From: Polycyclovorans sp046565985 | GTDB taxonomy: Bacteria; Pseudomonadota; Gammaproteobacteria; Nevskiales; Nevskiaceae | Assembly: GCA_046565985.1 (NCBI GenBank) | Contig: JBKHXN010000128.1 | Location: forward strand, 1-47,325 | Reading direction: 5' to 3' | Length of the DNA stretch: 47,325 nt | Shown: positions 1 through 8,099 of the stretch, in pieces | How positions within the stretch are numbered: the first letter of the stretch is position 1 | How the letters are laid out: each line of letters opens with the position of its first letter | Position numbers and translations under genes: made by a program | The notes under the pieces: generated by a model | The model's input: only the letters and a program-made list of their open reading frames with translations | Told to the model about the DNA's origin: nothing | The model's database searches: none

Positions 1-241
<241 letters not shown>

Positions 242-271
242 GTCAGCATCGTGTTGGCGGATGGGGTGCCG

Positions 272-277
272 TATGAT
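272..277 (+). promoter_or_regulatory. Candidate -10 element upstream of proC
   Basis: TATGAT lies 36 bases before the GTG start of proC in the short ilvA-proC divergent gap. No good -35 hexamer is present 17 bases upstream, so this is weak evidence of a proC operon promoter. Confidence 0.3.
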
Positions 278-313
278 AAGCCGATCCGCCTGACTCCACG
301 CGATTTTCCGCCC

Positions 314-1159
314 GTGACCGACTCCGCCTCCGCCCCGCTGATCGCCTTCATTGGCGGCGGCAACATGGCCGCCAGCCTGATCGGCGGACTGCTGCGCGGC
401 GGCCATCCCGCCGCCAGGATCCGCGTGGCCGAACCGCTGGCCGAACGCCGCGACTGGCTGGCGCAGACCTACGCCGTGACCACGCACACCCTCGGCGCCG
501 ATGCCGCACGCGACGCCGATGCACTGGTGCTCGCCGTCAAGCCCCAGCAGATGCAGGAGGCACTGGCCGGTCTGCAGGTGCGCGCCGGCGCGGTGGTGAT
601 CTCGATCGCCGCCGGGGTGCGCCTGGCCACGCTGACCCAGGCGCTGGGCGGCCAGATTCACCCGGTGCGCAGCATGCCCAACACCCCGGCGCTGCTGGGC
701 AAGGGCATCACCGGCCTGTACGCGCCGCCGCAGACCCCCGCGGCCGCGCGCGCGCTGGCGGAATCCCTGCTCTCCGCCGCCGGCCCCACGGTCTGGGTGC
801 CGGCGGAATCCGATCTGGACGCGGTGACCGCGCTCTCGGGCTCGGGGCCGGCGTATTACTTCCTGCTCACGGAAGCGCTCGCCGAGGCCGGCGCGCAGCT
901 GGGCCTGGACACCGACACGGCTCGCGCGCTGGCACGCCAGACCCTGATCGGCGCCGCCGCCATGGCCGAGCAGACCGACGCCGACATCCACAGCCTGCGC
1001 GTACAGGTCACCTCCAGGGGCGGCACCACGGAGGCCGCCGTCACGCATCTTGAATCCGCCGGGCTGCGCACCATTCTGGCGGATGCCTTGCGTGCCGCCT
1101 GCCTGCGCAGCCAGCAACTGGGCGCAAGCCTCGCCACCCCCACCGCCAAGGACACCTGA
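314..1159 (+). CDS. proC: Pyrroline-5-carboxylate reductase
   Basis: ProC reduces 1-pyrroline-5-carboxylate to proline with NAD(P)H, the last step of proline synthesis. The 281-residue protein has the family's usual length. It opens with the Rossmann motif LIAFIGGGNMA. Further on it has the substrate-loop sequence RSMPNTPALLGKGITG and the C-terminal dimer/active-site region SGSGPAYYFLLTEALAEAG followed by VTSRGGTTEAA. The frame is open upstream to about position 11, but that stretch is antisense to ilvA. The GTG at 314 places only seven residues before the nucleotide-binding fold, as in homologues. The stop overlaps the yggT start by one base (TGATG), so the two are probably co-transcribed. 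In many gammaproteobacteria yggS precedes proC; here it does not. Confidence 0.95.
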   Translation: MTDSASAPLIAFIGGGNMAASLIGGLLRGGHPAARIRVAEPLAERRDWLAQTYAVTTHTLGADAARDADALVLAVKPQQMQEALAGLQVRAGAVVISIAAGVRLATLTQALGGQIHPVRSMPNTPALLGKGITGLYAPPQTPAAARALAESLLSAAGPTVWVPAESDLDAVTALSGSGPAYYFLLTEALAEAGAQLGLDTDTARALARQTLIGAAAMAEQTDADIHSLRVQVTSRGGTTEAAVTHLESAGLRTILADALRAACLRSQQLGASLATPTAKDT

Positions 1160-1716
1160 TGGGCGCCAACGGAGCCAACGCCGTCTTCTTTCTGGTCACC
1201 ACGCTGCTGGATCTGGCGATCTGGATCTGGCTGCTGCGCATCCTGCTGCAGGCCGCGCGGGCAGATTTCTACAACCCCATCTCGCAGTTCATCTGGCAGG
1301 CCACGCGCTACCCCACCGATGCCCTGCAGCGCGTGCTGCCGCCCTGGCGCAACCTCAACCTGGCCGCCGCGCTGGGGCTGCTGGTGATCGCCGTGATCCA
1401 CATACACGCGGTCTGCGGGCTGCTGGCGCTGCCGGTCGGCGCCCTGGCCTCGGTCTGGTATGCGCTGCTGAAGATCACGGTGATGGCGGTCAACCTGCTC
1501 ACCTTCACCCTGTTCGTGCAGGCCATCCTCTCCTGGCTCGGCCCCGGGGTGAACAACCCCGCCAGCAACATCCTGTGGAGCCTCAACGAGCCGCTGCTGC
1601 GCCCGGTGCGGCGCGTACTGCCGGTGATGTCCGGGCTGGATCTCTCGCCGCTGCTGCTGATCCTGGTGCTGCAGGTCGTCAACCGCCTGCTGCCGCTGCC
1701 CGGCGTGTTCCGGTAA
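1159..1716 (+). CDS. yggT: YggT family inner-membrane protein
   Basis: This is a 185-residue integral membrane protein of the YggT family, made of two similar hydrophobic modules. The signature LxxWLRxLLQ-type helix followed by a YNPISQF stretch is visible near residues 25-45 (LLRILLQ, FYNPISQFIW). The second copy is near residues 105-135 (FVQAILSWLGPGVNNPASNILW). YggT proteins are linked to osmotic tolerance and potassium uptake in E. coli, but their molecular role is unsettled. The start codon overlaps the proC stop, and the stop abuts the metX start with no gap, so the gene sits in the middle of a proC-yggT-metX-metW operon. The small DUF167 (YggU) gene that commonly follows yggT is absent. 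Confidence 0.9.
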   Translation: MGANGANAVFFLVTTLLDLAIWIWLLRILLQAARADFYNPISQFIWQATRYPTDALQRVLPPWRNLNLAAALGLLVIAVIHIHAVCGLLALPVGALASVWYALLKITVMAVNLLTFTLFVQAILSWLGPGVNNPASNILWSLNEPLLRPVRRVLPVMSGLDLSPLLLILVLQVVNRLLPLPGVFR

Positions 1717-2853
1717 ATGGACAGGGCCGATTCGGTCGGGCTGGTCCGCCCGGAGCTGATGAGCCTGCCGCAGCCGCTGCCGCTGGACTGCGGCCGCAGC
1801 CTGCCCGGCTTTCAGCTGATGGTGGAAACCTACGGCCAGCTCAACGCCACGGCGAGCAACGCCGTGCTGATCTGCCACGCCCTCTCTGGCGATCACCACG
1901 CCGCCGGCTACTACAGCGACGCCGACCGCAAGCCGGGCTGGTGGGATAACTGCATCGGCCCCGGCAAGCCCATCGACACGCGGCACTTCTTCGTGGTCAG
2001 CCTCAACAACCTGGGCGGCTGCATGGGCTCCACCGGCCCCAACACGCTCAACCCGGAAACCGGCAAGGTCTGGGGCGCAGATTTTCCGCTGCTCACGGTG
2101 CGCGACTGGGTACGCGCCCAGGCCCGGCTGGCCGACCACCTGGGCATTGCCCAGTGGGCGGCGGTGATCGGTGGCTCGCTCGGCGGCATGCAGGTGATGC
2201 AGTGGAGCATCGATTACCCGGAGCGCATCCGCCACGCGGTGGTGATCGCCAGCGCGCCGCGCCTGTCGGCGCAGAACATCGCCTTCAACGAGATCGCGCG
2301 CCAGGCCATCCTCTCCGATCCGGACTTTCACGAAGGCCGTTTCTACGAGCACCAGACCGTCCCCTCGCGCGGGCTGCGGCTGGCGCGCATGCTCGGGCAC
2401 ATCACCTATCTCTCTGACGAAGCCATGCGCGCCAAGTTCGGCAGGGTGCAGCGTGCCAGCCAGCTCAAGTTCAGCTTCGACGTGGAGTTCGAGGTGGAAA
2501 GCTATCTGCGCTATCAGGGCAGCAGCTTCGTCGGGCGTTTTGACGCCAACACCTACCTGCTCATGACCAAGGCGCTGGACTACTTCGACCCCGCGCGCGA
2601 ATTCGGCGGCGAGCTCAGTGCGGCCTTTGCCCGGGCGCAGGCGCGCTTCCTGGTGGTGGCCTTCTCCTCCGACTGGCGCTTCTCCCCGGAGCGCTCGCGC
2701 GAGATCGTCCGCGCGCTGGTGGCGGCGCGGCGCGATGTAGCCTACGCGCTGATCGAATCCGAGCTGGGGCACGATGACTTTCTCATGCCCATCCCCAGCT
2801 ATCACACGGTGCTGGCGCGCTATCTCGAACGCGTGGCGGCGGAGACGGCATGA
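1717..2853 (+). CDS. metX: Homoserine O-acyltransferase MetX (succinyl- or acetyl-transferring)
   Basis: MetX activates homoserine by O-acylation at the entry to methionine synthesis. The 378-residue alpha/beta-hydrolase has the family hallmark SLNNLGGCMGSTGP (about residues 95-108). The nucleophile Ser154 lies in IGGSLGGMQ, Asp319 in FSSDW and His352 in LGHDDF, completing the catalytic triad. The ATG at 1717 begins directly after the yggT stop. A later ATG (codon 15, MSLPQPL) is possible but less favoured by the packing. In gammaproteobacteria with metW, MetX enzymes often use succinyl-CoA instead of acetyl-CoA; sequence inspection does not settle the donor here. The last four bases overlap metW as ATGA, so the pair is translationally coupled. 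Confidence 0.93.
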   Translation: MDRADSVGLVRPELMSLPQPLPLDCGRSLPGFQLMVETYGQLNATASNAVLICHALSGDHHAAGYYSDADRKPGWWDNCIGPGKPIDTRHFFVVSLNNLGGCMGSTGPNTLNPETGKVWGADFPLLTVRDWVRAQARLADHLGIAQWAAVIGGSLGGMQVMQWSIDYPERIRHAVVIASAPRLSAQNIAFNEIARQAILSDPDFHEGRFYEHQTVPSRGLRLARMLGHITYLSDEAMRAKFGRVQRASQLKFSFDVEFEVESYLRYQGSSFVGRFDANTYLLMTKALDYFDPAREFGGELSAAFARAQARFLVVAFSSDWRFSPERSREIVRALVAARRDVAYALIESELGHDDFLMPIPSYHTVLARYLERVAAETA

Positions 2854-3464
2854 ACGCCCTGCGCCCCGACCTGGCCCTGATCTGCGACTGGATCGAGCCG
2901 CACAGCCGCATCCTCGATCTGGGCTGCGGCGACGGCGCGCTGCTGGCCCACCTGACGCGCGAACGCGGCATCCACGGCTATGGGCTGGAGATCGACCCGG
3001 CCAACGTCGCCGCCTGCGTGGCCAGCGGTGTCAACGTGATCCAGGCCGACCTCAACGACGGCCTGAGGGACTTTGCCAGCGACAGTTTCGACTACGTGGT
3101 GATGACCCAGGCCCTGCAGGCGCTGGCCCGTCCCGACCTGCTGGTGGCGGAGATGCTGCGCGTGGGCCGCCAGGCCATCGTCACCTTTCCCAACTTCGGG
3201 CACTGGCGCGTGCGCGGCGCCATCGGGCTTTGCGGACGCATGCCGATCACCCCGGCGCTGCCGGCAGAGTGGTACGAGACGCAGAACATCCATCTCTGCA
3301 CGGTCGCCGACTTTGAAGACCTGTGCCACAGCCAGCGCTGGCAGATCCGCAGCCGCCGCCTGCTCGACCGCTCGCACCGGGAGGGCCTGCGCATCCGCCT
3401 GGCGCCCAACCTGTTCAGCGAGGTGGCGCTGTACCGGCTGCAGGCACCGGGAGCCGCTCCATGA
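2850..3464 (+). CDS. metW: Methionine biosynthesis protein MetW
   Basis: MetW is a class I SAM-methyltransferase-like protein found next to metX in proteobacteria and needed for, or stimulating, methionine synthesis through MetX. The 204 residues begin with the glycine-rich SAM motif ILDLGCGDGALLAHL (about residues 21-35). The acidic loop GLEIDP follows near 45, and the MetW-typical segment FPNFGHWRVR lies near 112-121. Overlap with metX at ATGA and with the downstream DUF4426 gene at ATGA shows tight coupling. The metX-metW pairing is the main functional evidence. The reaction catalysed by MetW, if any, is not evident from the sequence. Confidence 0.92.
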   Translation: MNALRPDLALICDWIEPHSRILDLGCGDGALLAHLTRERGIHGYGLEIDPANVAACVASGVNVIQADLNDGLRDFASDSFDYVVMTQALQALARPDLLVAEMLRVGRQAIVTFPNFGHWRVRGAIGLCGRMPITPALPAEWYETQNIHLCTVADFEDLCHSQRWQIRSRRLLDRSHREGLRIRLAPNLFSEVALYRLQAPGAAP

Positions 3465-3892
3465 GATTGTGCCTGCCCCTGCTGTGCCTGCTGCTGTGCC
3501 TGCCCGCTGCGGCCGAGCAGCGCGTGGAACAGGACGGCTTCATCGTCCACTATGCCGCCATCCGCACCACCGACCTCACACCGGAAGTGGCGCGCCAGTT
3601 CAACGTGCGCCGCCGCGGCAAGCAGGCGTTACTGGTGCTCAACGCACAGCGCGTGGAAGACGGCGGCGCCGTGGTGCCGGTGGCGGCCACCGCCACCGGC
3701 CGGGTCACCAGCCTGCTCGGCCACCTGCAGAAACTGGATCTGCGCCCGGTGCAGGAAGGCCCGGTGCACTACGTCCTGGCGGAATTTGAAACCCTCAACC
3801 GAGAATACCTGACGGTGGACGTGCAGCTCACCCCGCAAGGCGCCACACGTCCGATACGGGTCAAGTTCCAGCAGCAGTTCTACAACGACTAG
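3461..3892 (+). CDS. DUF4426 family periplasmic protein
   Basis: This 143-residue exported protein has a signal peptide (MRLCLPLLCLLLCLPAAAE, cleavage near residue 19). The mature domain matches the DUF4426 family: an early HYAAIRTTDLTPEVARQFNV stretch and a C-terminal beta-rich part ending RVKFQQQFYND. The start is fixed by the ATGA overlap with the metW stop and by the signal peptide beginning there. The family regularly follows metX-metW, as in Pseudomonas, but has no known function. In Pseudomonas the next gene is a RdgB/HAM1-type NTP pyrophosphatase; here the operon ends and a convergent signalling operon follows within 19 bases. Confidence 0.85.
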   Translation: MRLCLPLLCLLLCLPAAAEQRVEQDGFIVHYAAIRTTDLTPEVARQFNVRRRGKQALLVLNAQRVEDGGAVVPVAATATGRVTSLLGHLQKLDLRPVQEGPVHYVLAEFETLNREYLTVDVQLTPQGATRPIRVKFQQQFYND

Positions 3893-3910
3893 CGCCACCC
3901 GCAGGCGCCA

Positions 3911-4930
3911 TCAGGCGCCGGCCGCCAGCAGGCACTGGTTCTTGCCGCCCTTCTTGGCGCGGTACATGGCCTCGTCGGCGGCGTGGATCAGGCCCTCTGC
4001 GTCCTGCCCATGCTGCGGGAACAGGGCGGCACCGATGCTCGCACCGACGCGGATCGCCACCTCGCCCGCCGCTTCCACACGGATGTTGTAGGGCTGTGCC
4101 AGGCTGGCGCAGAGCTTGCTGCCCAGTTCCAGCGCTTCGCCGGCTCCCATGCCCCGCAGCAGCAGCGCAAACTCATCACCGCCCAGGCGCGCGGCGGTGT
4201 CGCTGTCGCGGATGCCGCGCCCCAGACGGCCGGCGATGGCCTTGAGCAGGGCGTCGCCGGCGGCATGGCCGTGGGTATCGTTGACGGGCTTGAAGCCATC
4301 GATATCCACATACATGAGCGTGAATGGCTCGTCGCGGGCCACGGCCTGACCGAGCTGCTCCATGAATGCACGCCGGTTGGGCAGTCCGGTCAGCGCGTCG
4401 TGGCTGGCCTGGTGGCGGGCCAGCGCCTCCAGGCGCATGCGCTCGGCCACCTCCTGGTTGAGCTGGTGGTTCTGGTCGTGCAGGGCCGCCAGCGCCTGCT
4501 TGAGCTCCAGGCGCGAGCGGTACAGATCCAGAAACACCTGCACCTTGGAACGCAGGATCAGGTCATTGATGGGCTTGGCGATGTAGTCCACCGCGCCGGA
4601 GCGATAGCCCTTGAGCCGATTGAAGTCGTCGGAAAACGCGGCGGTGACGAAAATGATGGGGGTATCGCGGGTGGCTTCCTCGCTGGAGAGGATCTCCGCC
4701 ACCTCAAAGCCGTCCATCTCCGGCATCTGCACGTCGAGCAGGATCAGCGCGAATTCCTGGTCCAGGCAGGCCGCCAGTGCGGCGTTGCCGGACTCCACCA
4801 TCACCAGCTCGGCGCCCATCTTGCCCAGCAGCCTGCGCATGGCGACGAGATTGGCCGGCACATCGTCCACGATCAGGATCCTGGGCGTGGGCAGGCAGTA
4901 GGTTTCCTGGACCGGGGTACGGTCACTCAT
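3911..4930 (-). CDS. Response regulator with GGDEF output (diguanylate cyclase)
   Basis: This 339-residue protein makes c-di-GMP from two GTP under control of a receiver domain. The receiver (about residues 16-130) has the acidic pair VDD (21-23), phosphoacceptor Asp66 in LLDVQMP, and Lys119 in AKP. A coiled-coil linker (about 135-170) joins it to a complete GGDEF domain: the active-site motif GGDEF is at 250-254, and an RxxD inhibitory I-site (RDSD) lies five residues upstream. It should therefore be catalytically active and product-inhibited. The ATG at 4930 overlaps the cheB stop by eight bases; an in-frame ATG nine bases upstream (4939) is an alternative. It is the last gene of the cheR-cheB operon, so it is presumably phosphorylated by the nearby hybrid kinase. 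Confidence 0.92.
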   Translation of the reverse strand: MSDRTPVQETYCLPTPRILIVDDVPANLVAMRRLLGKMGAELVMVESGNAALAACLDQEFALILLDVQMPEMDGFEVAEILSSEEATRDTPIIFVTAAFSDDFNRLKGYRSGAVDYIAKPINDLILRSKVQVFLDLYRSRLELKQALAALHDQNHQLNQEVAERMRLEALARHQASHDALTGLPNRRAFMEQLGQAVARDEPFTLMYVDIDGFKPVNDTHGHAAGDALLKAIAGRLGRGIRDSDTAARLGGDEFALLLRGMGAGEALELGSKLCASLAQPYNIRVEAAGEVAIRVGASIGAALFPQHGQDAEGLIHAADEAMYRAKKGGKNQCLLAAGA

Positions 4931-5507
4931 GGCGGACATCCCATTGGTTGAGGTGAGGCGCAATCTGCGCCAGCGGCAGGATGACATCTTCTCCCGGCCG
5001 GCCGCAGGCGGCACGGGGCATTTCGGGGTGGGCGGCGCTGGCCGGGTCCTGGATCACGCTCTGGCCGCGGTGCATGCGCACCGCCTGCATGCCGGCGGCC
5101 CCGTCGTGATTGCTGCCGGTGAGCACCACGCCGACCAGATGCTGTCGCCAGACTTCTGCGGCACTGGCGAACAGCACGTCTGCGGACGGCCGGACGAAGC
5201 TGACCTTGTCATCCACATTCAGCGCCAGGCGGCCATCCCTTTCCACCAGCAGATGATAATCCGATGGGGCCAGATAGACCTCCCCGCCGCGCACCTGCAT
5301 GCCGGCACGCGCCTCCGTCACCGGCAGCCGGCAGCGGCGAGCGAGCAACTCACTGAGCAGCGTGGACGCACCGGCCGCGGAATGCAGCAGCGCCAGCACC
5401 GGCGCGGCAAAGCCTGCACGCAGCCCGCCGAGGACTATGGAGATGGCGTCCAGCCCACCCGCGCTGGCGGCGATCACCACCGCGCGTTCAGCGGCCGGGC
5501 GCGACAT
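4923..5507 (-). CDS. cheB: Stand-alone CheB-type protein-glutamate methylesterase (no receiver domain)
   Basis: This 194-residue protein consists only of the CheB methylesterase domain. The catalytic triad is visible: Ser15 in AASAGG, His42 in LLHSAAG and Asp135 in LTGSNHDG. Classical chemotaxis CheB has an N-terminal receiver of about 130 residues that controls the esterase; it is missing here. The ATG at 5507 starts inside the last 20 bases of cheR. The frame is open further upstream, but only antisense to and within cheR. Such short CheB proteins are usually found with CheR and hybrid kinases outside chemotaxis clusters, where they act as accessory signalling domains. Substrate unknown: no methyl-accepting chemotaxis protein is encoded in this window. 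Confidence 0.88.
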   Translation of the reverse strand: MSRPAAERAVVIAASAGGLDAISIVLGGLRAGFAAPVLALLHSAAGASTLLSELLARRCRLPVTEARAGMQVRGGEVYLAPSDYHLLVERDGRLALNVDDKVSFVRPSADVLFASAAEVWRQHLVGVVLTGSNHDGAAGMQAVRMHRGQSVIQDPASAAHPEMPRAACGRPGEDVILPLAQIAPHLNQWDVRHE

Positions 5508-6321
5508 GACGGTAGATCGGCAAGCCGGCGACGGCCGGAACGAATTCGGCCAGCCGGCCGGTGAGGGGCAGCACTTCCTTGCTGCCCAGGCACAGGAATC
5601 CGCCACGCACGATGGCGCTGCGGAACAGCTCCAGCACCCGCTGCTGCAGCGGCTCGGTGAAATAGATCAGCACATTGCGGCAGAGGATCAGATGCATCTC
5701 GCCGAACACTCCGTCGGCCGCCAGATTGTGGTTGGCAAAGGTGATCTGTTGGTGCAGATCGGCGCGGATCTTCAGCAGGTTGTAGCGCACCGTGCAGTAA
5801 TCCAGAAAGTTTACCTCGCCGCCGGACTCCCGGTAATTGCGAGAGAACAGCTCCAGCTGGCTGGCCGGGTAGATCCCCTCCCGGGCGCGCTCCAGCGCGG
5901 CGTCGCTCATGTCGGTGGCATAGATCTGTGTGCGGTCCCACAGACCCGCTTCCTGGAGCAGGATGGCGAGCGAATACACCTCCTCACCGTGCGCGCAGCC
6001 GGCCTGCCAGACATTCAGATGCGGGAAGCTGGACAGGCGCGGCAGCACTTCACGGCGCAGGGCCGAGAACACGGCAGGATCGCGGAACATTTCCGAGACC
6101 GGCACCGACAGCTGGGCGATGACCCGGTGCACAAAAGTCTCGTCATGGACCAGCCGCTCGGTCAGGCGGCTGATGCTCGGCTCCTTGAGCACATCCTGCA
6201 GCGACAGGATGCGGCGCCTGAGCGAGGCCTCGGCATACCCGCCAAAGTCATAACCGTGCCGGCGGCGCAGGGCCTCCAGAAACAGGCTGATTTCGATACC
6301 TTGGCGGTCGGTGAGGTGCAT
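5488..6321 (-). CDS. cheR: CheR-type SAM-dependent protein-glutamate methyltransferase
   Basis: CheR proteins methylate glutamate side chains, classically on chemoreceptors, using SAM. The 277-residue protein has the all-alpha N-terminal CheR domain (about 1-75) and the catalytic domain with the SAM motif VWQAGCAHGEEVYS (104-117). It also has an ATDMS acidic loop (135-139) and LILCRNVLIYF (211-221), typical of the family. The loop that reads EFFRD in most CheR proteins is EMFRD here. There is no C-terminal TPR or pentapeptide tether. It heads the cheR-cheB-GGDEF operon, each junction overlapping. No chemoreceptor, CheA or CheW gene is nearby, so a non-chemotactic role is likely. Confidence 0.9.
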   Translation of the reverse strand: MHLTDRQGIEISLFLEALRRRHGYDFGGYAEASLRRRILSLQDVLKEPSISRLTERLVHDETFVHRVIAQLSVPVSEMFRDPAVFSALRREVLPRLSSFPHLNVWQAGCAHGEEVYSLAILLQEAGLWDRTQIYATDMSDAALERAREGIYPASQLELFSRNYRESGGEVNFLDYCTVRYNLLKIRADLHQQITFANHNLAADGVFGEMHLILCRNVLIYFTEPLQQRVLELFRSAIVRGGFLCLGSKEVLPLTGRLAEFVPAVAGLPIYRHVAPGR

Positions 6322-6348
6322 GGCGTTGGGGTGGAGGGCGCGCGGCGC

Positions 6349-6363
6349 TGCTAGACTCTAGCA
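6349..6363. promoter_or_regulatory. 7-bp inverted repeat between cheR and nhaP2
   Basis: TGCTAGA-C-TCTAGCA is a perfect 7-bp inverted repeat with a one-base centre, ending five bases before the nhaP2 ATG in the 47-base divergent gap. TAGACT inside it could serve as a -10 for nhaP2, and its complement TAGAGT as one for cheR. A bound regulator could therefore control both directions. No strong -35 is seen. Confidence 0.4.
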
Positions 6364-6368
6364 CTGCC

Positions 6369-8084
6369 ATGACACTCGCCAACGACTTCATCCTGATTGC
6401 CGGCATCCTGTTCGTTGCCAGCATCCTCGCCACCGCGATCACCCCGCGGCTGGGCGTCCCCCTGCTGCTGATCTTCCTGCTGGTGGGCATGATGGCGGGC
6501 GAGGACGGCCCCGGCGGCATACCCTTCAACAACTACCCGCTGGCGAATTTCGCCGGCACGCTGGCGCTGGCGGTGATCCTCTTCGACGGCGGCCTGCGCA
6601 CCTCGGCGGCCAGCTTCCGAACCGCCCTGTGGCCGGCCACGCTGCTCGCCACCCTGGGCGTGCTGTTCACCGCGGCGATCACCGGCGCGCTGGCGGCCTG
6701 GCTGCTGGATCTGAGCTGGGCGGAGGGCCTGCTGATCGGCGCCATCGTCGGCTCCACCGACGCCGCGGCAGTGTTTGCCCTGCTGCACACCAGTGCGGTC
6801 TCGCTGAACGCGCGCGTGACCTCCACACTGGAAATGGAATCCGGCACCAACGACCCGATGGCGATCTTCCTCACCCTGGCAGTCCTGCAGTACCTGATCA
6901 ATCCGGAGCAGTACCTGTTCACCGATTCCCTGATCCTGCTGCTCCAGCAGCTGGGCCTGGGCCTGGCCTTCGGGCTGGCCGGCGGGGCGCTGCTGAGCAA
7001 GGCCCTCAACCGTATTCCGCTCAGCGATTCGCTCTACCCGCTGCTGGCGCTCTCCGGCGCCCTGTGCATCTTCGGCCTGGCTTCGGTCACCGGCGGCAGC
7101 GGCTTTCTGGCGGTGTACCTGGCCGGCTTCTGGATCGGCAACCGGCGGGTACGGGCGCTGATGAACATCCGCCGTTTTCACGACGGCGTGGCCTGGCTGG
7201 CGCAGATCGGCATGTTCGTGATGCTGGGCCTGCTTGTGAATCCCTCCGAGCTGCTCAGCGTGGCCGTGCCGGCCCTGCTGACGGCGCTGGTGCTGATCGG
7301 CGTGGCGCGCCCGGTGGCGGTATGGCTGAGCCTGATCGGCTTTCGTTTTCCGCTGCGCGAGAAAATCTATATCTCCTGGGTGGGGCTGCGCGGCTCGGTC
7401 CCCATCGTGCTCGCCACCTTCCCCTGGCTGGCCGGCCTGGAGAACGCGGCGCTGTACTTCAATGTGGCGTTCTTCATCGTGCTGGTATCGCTGGTGATCC
7501 AGGGCTGGACCATCGCGCCCATGGCGCGGCTGCTGGGCCTGCACGTGCCCACGACCTCGGCGCGCATCCACCGCGTGGACATAGACCTGCCGGGCGCCCG
7601 TGACTACGAGATCGTCAGCTACCGGCTCAGCCGCCACAGCGGGCTCGCCGGACTCACGGTCAAGGAGCTGCCACTGCGGGACAATTCACGGGTGGTCTGC
7701 GTGGCGCGCGACGACAAGGTGCTGCCCTACCGCGAATGGGGCCAGCTGCGCGAGGGCGATACCCTCACGCTGCTCACCCCGCAGGATGAGATCCCCGCGC
7801 TGGACAAGGTCTTCGAGGCCACCCGCAAACCGCTGAAGAAAACCGAGCAGCGTTTCTTCGGCGAGTTCAGCGTGGACCCCACCGCCAGCGTGGCGGAACT
7901 GGCCACCGCCTACCCGGTGGAACCGCCGCCGCACGCGCTCAGGCTGACCATCGCCGAGTTCCTCACCAGCAGCCTGCCCAAACCGGTAGTCGGCGACCGC
8001 CTGCGGCTGGGCGATCTGGAACTGGTGGTCCGCAAGGTGGACGGCGAGACCATCACCGGCGTCGGGCTGCGCCTGCCGCACTGA
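6369..8084 (+). CDS. nhaP2: Potassium/proton antiporter of the NhaP2/CvrA type
   Basis: This is a CPA1-family K+/H+ antiporter of the inner membrane that expels potassium in exchange for protons. The 571 residues match the family length (E. coli CvrA is about 578). About twelve membrane helices span residues 5-395. The ion-binding helix with GSTDAAAVFALL is near 128-139, followed by LEMESGTNDPMA (153-164). A cytoplasmic TrkA-C (RCK_C) regulatory domain follows at about 400-480 (LSRHSGLAGLTVKELPL). The C-terminus is a CorC/HlyC transporter-associated domain (about 490-571, ending VDGETITGVGLRLPH). No Shine-Dalgarno sequence precedes the ATG. It is divergent from cheR and converges on the hybrid kinase, splitting two parts of a signalling locus. 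Confidence 0.92.
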   Translation: MTLANDFILIAGILFVASILATAITPRLGVPLLLIFLLVGMMAGEDGPGGIPFNNYPLANFAGTLALAVILFDGGLRTSAASFRTALWPATLLATLGVLFTAAITGALAAWLLDLSWAEGLLIGAIVGSTDAAAVFALLHTSAVSLNARVTSTLEMESGTNDPMAIFLTLAVLQYLINPEQYLFTDSLILLLQQLGLGLAFGLAGGALLSKALNRIPLSDSLYPLLALSGALCIFGLASVTGGSGFLAVYLAGFWIGNRRVRALMNIRRFHDGVAWLAQIGMFVMLGLLVNPSELLSVAVPALLTALVLIGVARPVAVWLSLIGFRFPLREKIYISWVGLRGSVPIVLATFPWLAGLENAALYFNVAFFIVLVSLVIQGWTIAPMARLLGLHVPTTSARIHRVDIDLPGARDYEIVSYRLSRHSGLAGLTVKELPLRDNSRVVCVARDDKVLPYREWGQLREGDTLTLLTPQDEIPALDKVFEATRKPLKKTEQRFFGEFSVDPTASVAELATAYPVEPPPHALRLTIAEFLTSSLPKPVVGDRLRLGDLELVVRKVDGETITGVGLRLPH

Positions 8085-8099
8085 AGGCCGCGCCGGCCT
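8085..8099. terminator. Weak hairpin between convergent nhaP2 and hybrid kinase genes
   Basis: AGGCCG-CGC-CGGCCT forms a 6-bp GC-only stem in the 14-base gap between the two convergent stop codons. There is no T tract on either side, so termination activity is a guess from position. Confidence 0.3.

Noticed and set aside
3896..3919. GGCGCC-ATCA-GGCGCC hairpin between DUF4426 and the GGDEF gene as a terminator
   Set aside because: The stem is a self-complementary hexamer repeated twice with no T tract, and it overlaps the stop codon of the GGDEF gene; too weak to call.
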